Made by a program: the position numbers and the translations under genes
Part shown: positions 44,300-55,219 of the stretch, in pieces
How the letters are laid out: every line of letters begins with the position of its first letter
How positions within the stretch are numbered: the stretch's first letter is position 1
Notes under the pieces: generated by a model
What the model saw: only the letters and a program-made list of their open reading frames with translations
Told to the model about the DNA's origin: nothing
Database searches by the model: none
From: Cynocephalus volans
Taxonomy: Eukaryota; Chordata; Mammalia; Dermoptera; Cynocephalidae
Reading direction: 5' to 3'
DNA length: 64,000 bases
Assembly (NCBI RefSeq): GCF_027409185.1
Contig: NC_084463.1
Location: 112,846,133 to 112,910,132, forward strand

Positions 44300-45935
44300 G
44301 AATAATGGTTACTCTGTTGATTTGTTGCCTAGATGATCTGTCCAATGCTGAGAGGTGTGTTCAGGTCCCCCAATATTATCATAGAGCAGATGCTTCTTCT
44401 GTCACTCTCAAATGGGCTTTGTGGAGATAGACATTCTCTTCTTTTCTTTATCTCTGCTGGTGGCTCTCCTTGTTTCAGTGCACTCCACTGGCTGGCGGAC
44501 CATCTGCGTGGTGGTTGTGGCATCTAGCCGCTTTTGCGGCAGCTGTGGTCATTGTGGTAGCTGTGGTGGGCCACCCACATGGAGGTGATGTTTTTAGCAT
44601 GCTCCTTGGCGCTGGTGGTGTGCCAGGTTGTGGGAGGGTGGTCTGGTCCCCTTCTCCATGCTTTGGGTCCCTTGGCAGGCCCTGAGGCACTGGCACGGTG
44701 TGTCTGGTTGTGGGAGAGCGGTCTGTTCACCTTCTCCATGCCTTGGGACCCTGGGTGGGCCCTGAGGTGCTGGTGTGGTGTACCTGGTGTAGGAGGGGAT
44801 TCTGGTCCCTGGCACGAAGCCTTGGGTCTCTGGGTGGGTCCTGAGACGCTGGCACAGTGTACCTGGTTGTGGAAGTGCATTCCAGTTCCCTTCTCCATGC
44901 CTTGAGTCCCTGAGTGGGCCCCAAGGCACTGGTGCGGTGGGCCTGGTTATGGGAGGGGGGTCTGGTCCCCGGCTCTGTGACCCGGGCCCCCCGGTGTGGC
45001 CAATTGGTGCTGGTCGTGTGAGTGGTTGTGGGTGGGGGTCCAGCCCCTGGCTCCATACCTCATGTCCCCTGGCAGACTCCAAGGCAGTGGTGGTGTCCCT
45101 GGGCTAGAACTAATTTTTTGTCTTTTGCTTACTTCTAAAATGGGGGAACTTCCTGTGGGAACCAGTACTTGAGTTGTGTGGTTGAGCTAAATTGCTGCTT
45201 TGCTGCTGTTTCCCTAGGGAAGGCTTTTTGTGCAGCTCAGGATTTAATGGTTGACCTTATAGGCACTTCCTGCTCTCCAGATACTCGGTGCATCTGGGTT
45301 GCGCAGAAACTCTGATCTGGACCTAGATTTTCTCATCAAACTGCACCCCATGCAATTCTGCATTACCAACCAGTCTCCTTTGAGTGGTTCTGTGCTGATT
45401 GAGGGGTGGGTCAGCTGTCCTTGCTGTGTCCCAGTGCTTTCCTGGTGGGCCTGTTTCCCCCACCACCTGTCCTCCAAACACTTCCCATGGGGCAGGCCCT
45501 GTGTTGGTCCCTTGCGATGACTCACCGGCCTCTGAATGGCTCCCCTTTATCAGCTGTTCTGGCTCCTCACTCCTGAGGGGTTCAAGGGGAACCCTATTAG
45601 TGGTCTTGTTGTCCTGGGGGCCATCAAGGCCCTCTTCTCCTCTGCTGCCTCCAAGCAACTCCATCCAAAGGGCACAGCTGTGGCTTCTGCTGGCTCCTGC
45701 TCCATGTGCTCAGCAGCTTCAGCCTTAAAGTGGCCGCAGCCTAAAACTCTCCGAGCAGCTTTTTCTTTCTCTCATTGTGGTTTCTCCCGCCTTCATGAAC
45801 TCTGTAGGTCTCTCCTCCTCTTCCCCTGAGCTCCAGCAGCCCCAGCTTGGCTGATGTTACATTTTTATGGTTGTAAATTGGTTGATTTGTGGGAGAGAAT
45901 GATGCTGGGGACTGTCTATTCTGCCGTCTTGACTG
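44300..45935 (-). mobile_element. LINE-1 5' end: repeat-bearing 5' UTR joined to an ORF2 piece, ORF1 missing
   Basis: On the minus strand the element starts at about 45934 with GTCAAGACGGCAGAATAGAC, a typical L1 5' terminus. About 800 bp of GC-rich 5' UTR follow. Then comes an array of ~80-bp units (plus-strand anchors at about 44603, 44681, 44761, 44840, 44921, 45001 and 45079). The reading then passes near 44400 straight into ORF2 endonuclease-region text (plus strand TTGTTGCCTAGATGATCTGT, CAATGCTGAGAGGTGTGTTC), ending near 44300. ORF1 and most of ORF2 are absent. Minus-strand ORFs of up to 162 aa within the array are repeat translations. A 5' end without a 3' end is the reverse of the usual truncation. 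Confidence 0.82.
44600..45100. repeat. tandem array of ~80-bp units in the L1 5' UTR
   Basis: Six to seven diverged units contain variants of CCTGAGGCACTGGCACGGTG and CTTCTCCATGCCTTGGG. Anchor spacing is 78-81 bp. Monomeric or repeated 5' UTR promoters are known in rodent L1s. This sequence is unrelated to those as far as I can tell. Confidence 0.85.
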
Positions 45936-46090
45936 GAACTAACTTGTGATCTCTTTATGGATAGGAATGGATTCTTCATTCATTTTTATAACTCTTAACA
46001 TCCAGGAGCTCAAAAAATGCTCAGGCAGTGAAAGAAACCAAATTACAAACATACAGTGCATTTTAAGCTTATAAACAAAAAGTGGTGTTA

Positions 46091-46172
46091 CTAGGGGTCT
46101 TCAAAAAGTTCATGGAAATATTTATATTATCTTTTAATTTTACTTTTCCCTGAACTTTTTGAAGTACCTTCA
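46091..46172. mobile_element. palindromic mariner-like MITE
   Basis: GGTCTTCAAAAAGTTCATGG at the left and TGAACTTTTTGAAGTACC at the right are inverted copies around an AT-rich centre. TA dinucleotides flank both ends, as expected for mariner target sites. Total length is about 82 bp. Confidence 0.75.
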
Positions 46173-46174
46173 TA

Positions 46175-48075
46175 TGGAAATAAGTTTTGTGTATATTTTA
46201 GTTTCTGCTAGCATTCTTAAAAGCCACACTGATCTTAGAAACTTTTTCTCCTGTGATTGGAGAATTTCTAGAAATTGTACTTTTTGACTCTCATTTGTTT
46301 TCTCTCTGGTATGAAAAATGTGTCATACTTAGATGCTGTTGGCCAGTCATACAAAACACTGTTGCTCTTGCTCCTTAATTTATGATTTCAGGTCCATATT
46401 TGGAGTAAAAAAAGAACCTCCAGTAGTATTTGAGGCCTTTAATGCGTTTGTTGCCAAGGGGCTTGGTGTTGTAGATAATAAGTTGTTCACTTGATTGTTT
46501 CTTCAATAAAAATTATTCTGAGAACAATCACAGTAGCTCTGCTGCAGGATTTTGTAGACCTCTTTGAGCTCCATTTGATGGTCCGGGAGAGAGATTACTT
46601 TGGGAAAGAGAAAGCAAGGGAGTCTCCTAGTTTCTAGCACAGGCCTGCCTTGTAGTTCAGCTTTTGAGCAAAGCCATAGTGGTCCCCCTGTGGGGACCCT
46701 GTTGTTCCACCCCTTTGAATTTTGTGTTTGATTCTTTGTGTGTACAGTGTACAATATTTGGAGAGTATTTATGAGGCCGTTGTGTTTTCTTTAATAAAAC
46801 TGCATTTATCCTTGTGTGGACAGATTGTATTCTTAGAGGCTAAATTCTTAGAGAACACTGGGAACTGTTTACTTAGATTTTTTTTCTCCTTTCTTTAAAT
46901 AAAGGCTTCCTTTGGTTTATCAGCTTTAAAACTATTGAAAGTCAGCCAGAAATGTTGGTTTAAGGGAGAAGGCACTATTTTGAAGTGTTTTGAATTTGAG
47001 TAACTATATTTTGGAGGTGATAAGGGCTTTTACTTTTCCAGAACCTGTAGCAAAGTGAAAACTGATATGTCAAACCTCAATTAGGCCTTTCTTTTGATCT
47101 TGGAAATTGGAGTTTTGGAAAACCAAACAGGGTGGGTTTGAACAAATGAGCTGCTGTGCTGTTGAGCAGCTCTGAATGGGGGGGAAGTTGAGTCATTGGA
47201 GGGGTTATGTCTGTGGGTTCTCACTACCTTTGGGTTCCAAAAGATGCTTGGAAATTTCAGTTCATTCTATGCCACGTTCTGTTGGTAGGTGGGGGATTCA
47301 GAGAGGAAAGATGCTAGGCTAGTTCAAGGGACTTCAAGGGACTCCAGGCTAGTGGAAAAGGGAGTTGTGTTCAGGGACCATTCTAGCCTACTCTGAGTGG
47401 TGTGATTCGTGGTGGTGGTGGGGGCGGGGAATTGGAGAAAAGACTCAGAGAAATGCACCTGGATATGGGTCCTGAGTTCCTACTGAAGCTGAACTAAAGA
47501 GAAATTACGTAAGGAGTACGAGCTGCTGGTTGTTATGGTCTCCTGGACTACATAGACTACACTGGACATAGAAAAGATGAGTTTCTATCAGAAATCCTAT
47601 CCAGCTAGTGACAAGACAATGCAGGAAACGCAAACAGACATTGGGTTGCAGCTGAAGGCAACCTGCTGGAGTTCTGTGCAGGCTAGCTGTCACATCCCAG
47701 CTCTCTCTGCTGACTCCACAGCTGCCCTCTTGATCTGCTCACAGGCTGTATAACCTTATAACTGGAGAACTGGAGGAGGTAGAGCGAACTGGAGTTATTT
47801 CTCTATGTACTTTATCCATGGTGTAACTTGGAATAGTGAATTCTGCTGTCAGTGCTCAGGTCTGCCCCTTGAGCCAGACTCTTTGTGGGTTCTATCCTTG
47901 GTGCTGTGGCCACCTGAGGTGTCAGTGGTCCTAGGCTGGTACCAGCCTGCAGCTGTGCAGGGTGAGGGTGCTGGAAATTGACTCTGGCTGTTACTATCTG
48001 AGAACATCATGGACAAGGTGAAGTGGAGTTTCTTTCTCTCCTTGGGCTCATTCTCCAGATTAGTCCTTTGTCACA
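46175..48075. other. unique intronic sequence, no feature recognised
   Basis: About 1.9 kb have no named repeat and no supported exon. There is a GGTGGTGGTGGGGGCGGGG G-rich patch at 47411-47428. Confidence 0.4.
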
Positions 48076-48079
48076 ACTT

Positions 48080-48260
48080 TGCTTCATTGCTTTCATCTGT
48101 AGAGTTCTTTATATCTTAAATGTACTGTGGCCAAGTTCACTGTCCTATTTGATCCTTACAACAATGCCAAGAGTAGAAGGGTAAGGACTTTTAGCTCCAT
48201 TTTACAGATGTAAGAATTGAGACTTAGAGAAATGCACCTGGATATGTAAGGAGCAGAGTC
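48080..48260 (-). repeat. MIR SINE, antisense
   Basis: CCTTACAACAATGCCAAGAG, TCCATTTTACAGATGTAAG and AATTGAGACTTAGAGAAATG. Confidence 0.8.
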
Positions 48261-48535
48261 CAGCCAGGAGTCTTATGAGTCTTCAGCAAGTGCTTTTGGG
48301 TCTGAGCAGCCCCTCCAGTGGCACTACTGCAAACCTCAGTGAAACTTCTTTTCTCCACCATGTTCACGCATCTTTCAGATCACTTACTTCCTTTCCATTC
48401 CTGGAGCTGCTACGAGCCTTCTTTCCTCTGGATTACTCTAGTAGCCTCTCAGGTAATCTCCCAACTCCAGTGTGTCTCATCTGGTTAATTAAATTGCTGC
48501 ATCATCATCCCACCATTATCCGATAACACTTACCT
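48261..48535 (+). repeat. old repeat, probably L2-related
   Basis: CTCTAGTAGCCTCTCAGGTA and ATCTCCCAACTCCAGTGTG resemble an old interspersed repeat that often lies near L2 copies. Assignment is uncertain. Confidence 0.35.
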
Positions 48536-48539
48536 TGCT

Positions 48540-48762
48540 GTTCTATGGACTGGCACTGTTCCTATTGCTGTACAGTCATTTAATTTTCATAATAATTCTG
48601 CCAAGGAGGTAGTAGTATCATCCTCATTTAGTATATGAGGAAGTGGAGGCACAGAGAAGTTAAGTACCTTGTCCAAGTTTACACAGCTGTTAGTGGTCAG
48701 AGCTGGGATTCAAATCCAGGCTGCTGGCTCAAGGGTTAGTGCTTTTAGCCAGTATACCTGTC
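48540..48762 (-). repeat. MIR SINE, antisense
   Basis: ATGAGGAAGTGGAGGCACAG, AGAAGTTAAGTACCTTGTCC, ACACAGCTGTTAGTGGTCAG and GCTGGGATTCAAATCCAGGC form a near-consensus MIR. Confidence 0.87.
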
Positions 48763-49079
48763 CTGGGACTCCTATGCTCATAAGTCTCCTCCTTACCTGC
48801 TTCATCACCCAGCCAATGAATGCATTCTTCTCATTCTGGAATATGAGGCTCCCAGTGTGGTCTCAGCATATCATTCTAGCCTAGCGCTCGACAAGGTATC
48901 CTCATTACAAATCGGATTCTTGTCACTTCCCAAATGTGCTGCCCTACTCATGAAAACTTCCCTTAGCAGAGACAGACTTCCCTGCCCAGTACATGGGGAT
49001 AATGGCACCTAAGCACACTGGTTTGTTGGGAGATTTGAGTGATGCGTAGCAAATGCTCAAGAAAGAGGACTGCCTTTTC

Positions 49080-49400
49080 CATTTGTTTTGTGTGTCTAAA
49101 TCTCCCTGTTGCCTCCTTCAGGAAGTCTTCTCCAAGTCCCTTCATCCTTTAGCAGGAGGGGAATTTCACTTCCTTTGACTGGTAAGTGCCTTATAATGAC
49201 ACTTTCACCATCCAGCATATGTCACCGTCTTTTGTTGACATATGCTGGATAGTGAAAGTGTTATTTATTTGTTGTCCTTTGTCCTAAACTGTGAGCTCTT
49301 TCAGGGTACAAGCTGTGGCATGCACATCTTTATAGCCTCCACAGTGCTTTTCATATAAACATTCAGAATATATCTGTGGAGCGAGTGAATTTAGGGCCAC
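49080..49400 (+). mobile_element. L2 3' end, sense, carrying a foldback
   Basis: Upstream text (GCCTCCTTCAGGAAGTCTTC) and downstream text (AAACTGTGAGCTCTTTCAGG, CTCCACAGTGCTTTTCATAT) form a typical L2 3' end. Between them lies the inverted repeat at 49195-49265. Confidence 0.65.
49195..49265. other. near-perfect 30-bp foldback (pre-miRNA-like hairpin)
   Basis: The arm 49195-49224 pairs with 49236-49265 around the 11-base loop CCGTCTTTTGT. On the plus strand 28 of 30 positions are Watson-Crick pairs, one is G-U (49198/49262) and one is a C-A mismatch (49209/49251). The arm core is CACTTTCACCATCCAGCATA. Stem length and loop size are within the range of pre-miRNA hairpins, although the near-perfect pairing is tighter than usual. 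Confidence 0.88.
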
Positions 49401-50055
49401 TCGAATTCAGTTACTGCATCCCTCTGAGAGCTCCGTGAGTGGAGCCCAGCATAAGTTGACCTCCGTGAGCAGCCATCTATTGCGTGGGCTCTGGGTTCTA
49501 CTTTTTGTTAAAATTCTTCCCTGCTAAAGTGGTAGACCCTTCCCCACCTCCTCCTTTAAAACCCAGGCTTATGGGGTAGTGCAAATTTGCACAATCGTCT
49601 TCTAAGCAAATTGGCTAAAATCCCAAATCCCTTGGAAGCAGAGTGGCACTGGATGTGCTTTTAAAAAACAGCATGGGTTTTAGAACATGGGAAGCATTAT
49701 GTTAGAAGAACTCAACTCCTATCAAGTCAAAGACAGGTATTACATTTTTTTTTTTATGGCTGAGTCAGCATTGTGGCTGGTCTGTTTTGGGAACTTCCCT
49801 CCATGTACCTAGGCTAGAGGAAGGTGACATATGTATCGGACAAGCCTCCTGCCGAGCACAGGGAGAATGAATGCATTGTTACCACCCAGTTTGATAATGA
49901 GGAATCTTCTAGAGGAGCCGTTCTTTCCCCTATGAGAAGTTACAGAGAGTTGAATTGTCTGAAGCCAAGTGACCCCAGTCATATTAACTATATAGATGAG
50001 AAAGTCTTGGTACTCGCTTTCACCACCAGCCAGTATTCCTTTGTCTTAGCCACAC
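49401..50055. other. unique intronic sequence, no feature recognised
   Basis: A T-run lies at 49745-49754. The 98-aa ORF at 49824-50120 has no recognisable domain. Confidence 0.4.
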
Positions 50056-50059
50056 TCAA

Positions 50060-50415
50060 CAGTCTCTTCTGCCTCAGTGCTTTTGCTTTCACCCACACCT
50101 GCCTGGGATGTCACTGCTGACATTCCCTGACTGTTGACCACCTCTTGCTTCTCTCCAAAGAGAGAAGTGTGCATCATTTCTCAGAAGGCATTCCAGCTCC
50201 AATCTGTCATGTATGGAACCCTTCCTTCTGTCCCCTTAGTCCTCCATACTGCTCCTCTGTGTTATCATAAATCACATTGTCTTCTGTGTTTGGATTTACC
50301 CTGTTCTCTCCCTCTAAGCCCCTTGAGGGCAGGAGTTAGATCTATGGTTGTATCCTGCCTGGCACACAGAAGCTCAAAGTGTGCTTGTACAAGTCAAAGA
50401 ATTTGCATGTGATGA
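50060..50415 (+). repeat. L2 3' region, sense
   Basis: TGCCTCAGTGCTTTTGCTTT, CACCTGCCTGGGATGTCAC, CCCCTTGAGGGCAGGAGTTA and TCCTGCCTGGCACACAGAAG are in L2 order. Confidence 0.75.
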
Positions 50416-51184
50416 TAATAGCTAACATTTACCAAGTGCTGTACAGAAGTGAGTCTTGGTTCTGGTATTGCTTACTCATTTTTGGTATCTTCAAGTTACC
50501 TTAAAGGGTATTGCTGAACTCTCAAAGGTAGAATACAATTAAATTTATGCTAATGAAAACATATGCCATGCATATGCCCAGGCCTTTGCTGTGCAAAGTA
50601 CATATCCAGTGGATACTGTGGGATCACTGCATTAATGTATGAGTGAGTGAGTGAATGGAAAGAGCCTCTGTCCTCTGGGAAGGAAAGATGGGTGGAGAGG
50701 GCTTGACTTTCACACTGCTCTTGAAGCTGAACTTACTGCTTGGCTTGAAGGAGGGATGAGGCAGGAGCTAAGATGACAAAAGCTCTTTGGGAATGCATAT
50801 TTCCTCTTTCAAGTCATTTCTGTTTTGGGAACCTACAGGTCTTCTGTACCTTCTCCCATTTTCTAGACCATGAGTTTTTGCCCTGTTATTCAGAATCCTA
50901 GAACTCTGCCACCAAGTTTCAGTCTGACGTGTAAAATGCACTTGTAGCATCTAAGCTTCTCAAAACCTGCTGTGAAAATAGTTGGTGTCCTTGTGGTGAT
51001 GCAGTGCAGAAAAGAGCCTAGAATGCACACCTGGTGTGATCCCAAGGCTGGATCACATATGCTGTCACCATCCACCTGGATGAGAGTATGGACATTGCAG
51101 CTGTCAGCATTTCACACGCATTTGTCTGTGTTTACCCAGGCGAACATGAATGAGACATATTCCTTCAAACACTTGACATATACA

Positions 51185-51297
51185 ACTTTCATTGTTCTCT
51201 TTCTTTTTTTGGTGGCTGGCCAGTACAGGGATCCGAACCTGTGACCTTGGGGTTATAAGGCTGCACTCTAGCCAACTGAGCTAACTGGCCAGCCTCT
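51185..51297 (-). mobile_element. tRNA-Ile-type SINE, antisense, with perfect TSD
   Basis: A T-rich tail is followed by GGCTGGCCAGTACAGGGATC, CGAACCTGTGACCTTGGGGT and CTCTAGCCAACTGAGCTAAC. CTTGACATATACA at 51172-51184 and 51298-51310 is a perfect 13-bp target-site duplication. The A and B boxes are close to consensus. Confidence 0.92.
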
Positions 51298-51310
51298 CTT
51301 GACATATACA

Positions 51311-54250
51311 GACATGTCGAAAATTTTATCTTCTGTAGAGAGAACAATGGCAGGAAAGATTGCAGAAATGATGGTTTGTACACAAGCTATTAACAAAAGT
51401 TGTGTGTTGCATGTATAGATTCTGCTTATTAAGCAGATGGCCTTTTAGAACGGTGCTATACGTGTATGAAGATGTATGTATAGAATAATACAGTTACATA
51501 TAAATACATATACATTAGTATAATGTATGAAAGAATACATGATACTAAGATGTCTTTTTACTTTTATGAGTTATTTATAATGACACGGATAACAATTTTT
51601 AGTTGTTTACTTTTTTACACTGCAGTTTGTTGACTATTCAAAGAAAATAAATGTGTTGAGCTATACACATTTCAAGTGAAGCGATAAATCTCCATTGGTT
51701 GTTGTATTTTTTACATTGGCTGGCAAAGAAACTGTTCTAAATCTTTCCAATTTAATGTGCCTTGCTTGTGTGTCTTGCTGAATTTTTAAAAATAAATTGG
51801 AGCTCCATTAGGCAATAGAGGCTGTGTTCCTACCATGCTTACAAAAGCTGATAGAGTGCCAATGATGCAATTGAAACTGAGTTTGAACTTAATATGCAAA
51901 AGAAATAAATTTGACTCTTGAAATTGCATAAGTAACTGTCAGAGCCTGGCACCAAGTATCTGGGGAGTTAAGAGCTGACCTCATTGACACTGAATTATAT
52001 TATAAGATACATTTTAACAGTGTTTTCCTTCAGAAGTAAAAACTTAAACTGGTTGAGAAAATCACTCAACTCCCTCTGAATTGAACATTTCCTAATAAGA
52101 AATATTATTCAACTTCAAAATAAAAAATTCCTATTGCTCTGCCTTCAGGTTTCAAGTTAGTTTAATCAAATGTATTCCTGAGGCTGCAAATGAAAGGTTA
52201 AATAGATACCATATGCAACTATTTATCTGTGAATCAAGATTTTCTGTATTTGTGTAGGAAAAATAGAAGAAATTTTTTAGAAGTTTCAATTGTGATTTAA
52301 ACTAGGTTCATTAGAATAGTCTCCTTGTTGTGTTTATAATAAGTAAGTATTATAACTTAACATAATTTAGATAAATTATCTGTTTTATGAATTGGGGTTA
52401 TATATAAGGTTTTCTCTGACAGAGCGGGTAATTCTGCTGCTAAAATTGTTTAAAAGCCATTGCTCTCAGTATTTCTAGCTGATAGTGGCACTCCCAGGCT
52501 GCAGCCTGCTGTGGTTGAATTAGAAATTTGTCATTGAGCTGTTTTCTTACATGGCTCCTTCTAGAACTCTTAAGATCCTCTGGTGTGGCTGGACCGGATA
52601 TGACACCCCTGACGCACGTGTCCTGCTGTGGTTCATGAACATCCCAGGCTTGGGTGGGAGAGTCAGCCTCACAGAGGTGGTAATAGTCATATCCCCTCTC
52701 CCTCTTCAGAACGGTCCTCAAGAGCAGGTGTTATCTCCATCTTTTACTGATAGGAAACCCAAGCCGAGAAATCAGGGCAGGTGTCATCTGCCTGGTCATC
52801 TTCTGACCAGGGTCATCTTCTGACCTTGACTCTGGCACTCTTTTCACCGTACTGTTACATTTGTATATCTCAGTTGCTGTGCCTAGGAGGAGAGTTTTCA
52901 TTTGTAAAACTCTCTCCAAATTGATGGCCAGTTGGAAATTCTCCAGAAAGCTTAAGGGAAAGAAATAACACTTGTGGCACTTGTTTTTAGTAGAAACTTA
53001 ATGCCCACAGAAGGCTTGTTTACTTGGGGTGCTATTACTGGTGTGGCTGGGTGTTTATCTCACTTTCTACGGAGGAACACAGTTGATGTGTTCTTTTAAA
53101 CACTGGACCCGAGACCTGGGATCACCCTTCTACTCCTCACGCTGTTTGCTTTGGCGGCCGGCCTGCTGCCTGCTTCTGTGTGTCAAAAACAAAATCTCTC
53201 CACCTAAGGACGTGATAGAGTTATCTATTGGCCATTTTAAGGCACATATTCAGATTTAATGATGGCACTTGAATTCTATTTCACAGTCTGTGCACCAGAA
53301 CTTAACTACTTCACTCACAGGCCACCTTCTAAAACTTAGCTGCATCACTCATAGGTGATTTTCAAGGCCTTTCCTATTTATTCGTAAAGTCTTTGCAGTT
53401 CTAACCTGCTTAATCTCTGCTTCCCAAAGTAGAGAGAGGCGGTCTGCTAGAGTGAGGAAGAGAAGGATAGCTGATAAAGCAGAAAGAGAAACACTGTAGT
53501 AGGCATATGTAACAAGTATATTAAACTGGGTTCTTCAGCCCTAATTGCCCTTCTTATTTCAGAAGGTCAGTGATGTCTTGCACAGTGGGACCCTGGGTGT
53601 TCATGATATGACTGATCTTTAGGAAGCATCATACTTGTGTCTAGTGAACTCTGTTTAAGATGACAGGGAGAATTTTAGAAATATTCAAAATATTAAACAA
53701 AAAGTTTTGATGTTCAAAGTGTTGATTAGTATTCGTACTGAAAGTATATTAACGAAGAACACTTTTTCCCTAAGGATATTGGCGACACAAAACCTCATGC
53801 CACACTGATTGGTGGCAGTGGTTTTTATTTTCAAGAGCTTTCTTTTCTATTACTAAACTATGTGCTCTTGGCCCTAGCTCTGCTCTAGCATTTCCCAAAG
53901 TGGGATTACAATTCTCACCTCTGGCAGCTGCTCCTAGAGACACTCATAGGTGTCTGTTCACGGAAGCCTGTGGGTCTGTTGAGACTGCAAATAGCTTCTC
54001 TTTATATGCTAATAAGGGATCCCACCTGTGATCGTCTTGCTTTGTGGCCAGAGCCTGAAGCTAAGGACCTCTGTAGTCATCTTCACTTGAGCTCTGGGCA
54101 ATTGTGCATTCCTCTCCTGCAGAACCTCATAATTTTGGGCAAGAATATAACAATTCCTGATATTGGGAAGAAACAGAATTGGTGAGGTGACTACGGATTG
54201 GTGTCAAGGACAGATTTGTGGGTCTGAGACTATCCTGCTGAAGGAATTAA
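51311..54250. other. unique intronic sequence
   Basis: About 2.9 kb hold AT-rich tracts at 51440-51560. A short repeated GGTCATCTTCTGACC occurs at 52795-52809 and again, as GGTCATCTTCTGACC, at 52812-52826. There is no supported exon. Confidence 0.45.
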
Positions 54251-54254
54251 CTCC

Positions 54255-54838
54255 ATTGATCAAGAACAGGCTTGATTGGGGCAAGGATGGAGGAAAATTT
54301 CTTATACTGGGAGTTTAAATTGTATAAGTTTTCTGGAAGTCATTTTGGCAATAGAGATTAAAATGTCAAATGTGCATACTCTATGACCCAGTAGTTCTAC
54401 TTCTTAGAATTTATCCTAAGCAAGGAATTATACAAGTATTTACAAAGATGTTCACCATACAGTTTATTGTGGCAATTACCTGGGACTTATTAATAAAGGA
54501 ATCGATAAATAAATTTCAGTAAAACCACATAGTGGAATATTTCTAAAGCTGTTGGAAAAGATGAGGTCTGTATTATTATGGAATGATGGCAAAGAAATTA
54601 TGTGAGAAAGTTATCAGTATGTATCTATCAGTGTGATCCTATTTTCAATATATATGTGTGTTTGTGTGTATAAAATGTATTATACAATGTTTTATGTACA
54701 TTAATTTTGGGAGGAAGGATGTACATCAAATGCTAACAGTGATCCTCGATTTAAAATTATGTGAAGACACCTGTTTTCTGCTTTCTACATCTCTGTATTG
54801 TTTGAACTGTTTATAAATGTAAAACCAAAAACATTTGA
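54255..54838 (+). mobile_element. L1 3' end, sense, L1ME-type
   Basis: CTATGACCCAGTAGTTCTAC, TTCTTAGAATTTATCCTAAG, GTTCACCATACAGTTTATTG, TGTGATCCTATTTTCAATAT and TTTGAACTGTTTATAAATGT are old L1 3' landmarks in order. Confidence 0.82.
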
Positions 54839-54944
54839 TATTTAATTCTTAGTGAGCCAATGAGCGTAGTCCCTGTTTAAGGTCTTCTAGCTCTTTGACT
54901 TACTGGAATCTTTCTGATTTAGTTCTTCTACCTTTTAAAATTTC

Positions 54945-55091
54945 TTTTTTTTTTTTTTTTTTTTGTCTTTTTCGTGACCAGCACTCAGCCAGTGAGTGCA
55001 CTGGCCAGTCCTATATAGGATCCGAACCCGTGGCGGGAGCATCGCTGTGCTCCCAGCGCCGCACTCTCCCGAGTGTGCCACGGGCTCGGCC
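54945..55091 (-). mobile_element. young tRNA-headed SINE with a unique 3' unit and perfect 17-bp TSD
   Basis: On the minus strand the head GGGCCGAGCCCGTGGCACAC is followed by TCGGGAGAGTG (A-box region), a B box CGGGTTCGGATCC, TATATAGGACTGGCCAG, and then a non-tRNA unit TGCACTCACTGGCTGAGTGC with TGGTCACGAAAAAGAC. It ends in a tail of A's. CTACCTTTTAAAATTTC at 54928-54944 and 55092-55108 is a perfect 17-bp target-site duplication. CpGs are retained, which also indicates a recent insertion. Confidence 0.93.
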
Positions 55092-55219
55092 CTACCTTTT
55101 AAAATTTCAATACTGAAATATCTTTTTCCTCTTCCTCAACAATAATGAGCAAAGAAATAATAAAGTATTAATAATTGGTTTAAAACAAAGGAATTGTATT
55201 AGATGAAAATACAATTTTC

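Noticed and set aside
44594-45082. Minus-strand 162-aa repetitive ORF
   Set aside because: It is a translation of the ~80-bp tandem units of the L1 5' UTR. Unit lengths of 78-81 bp are not all multiples of three, so the frame is accidental.
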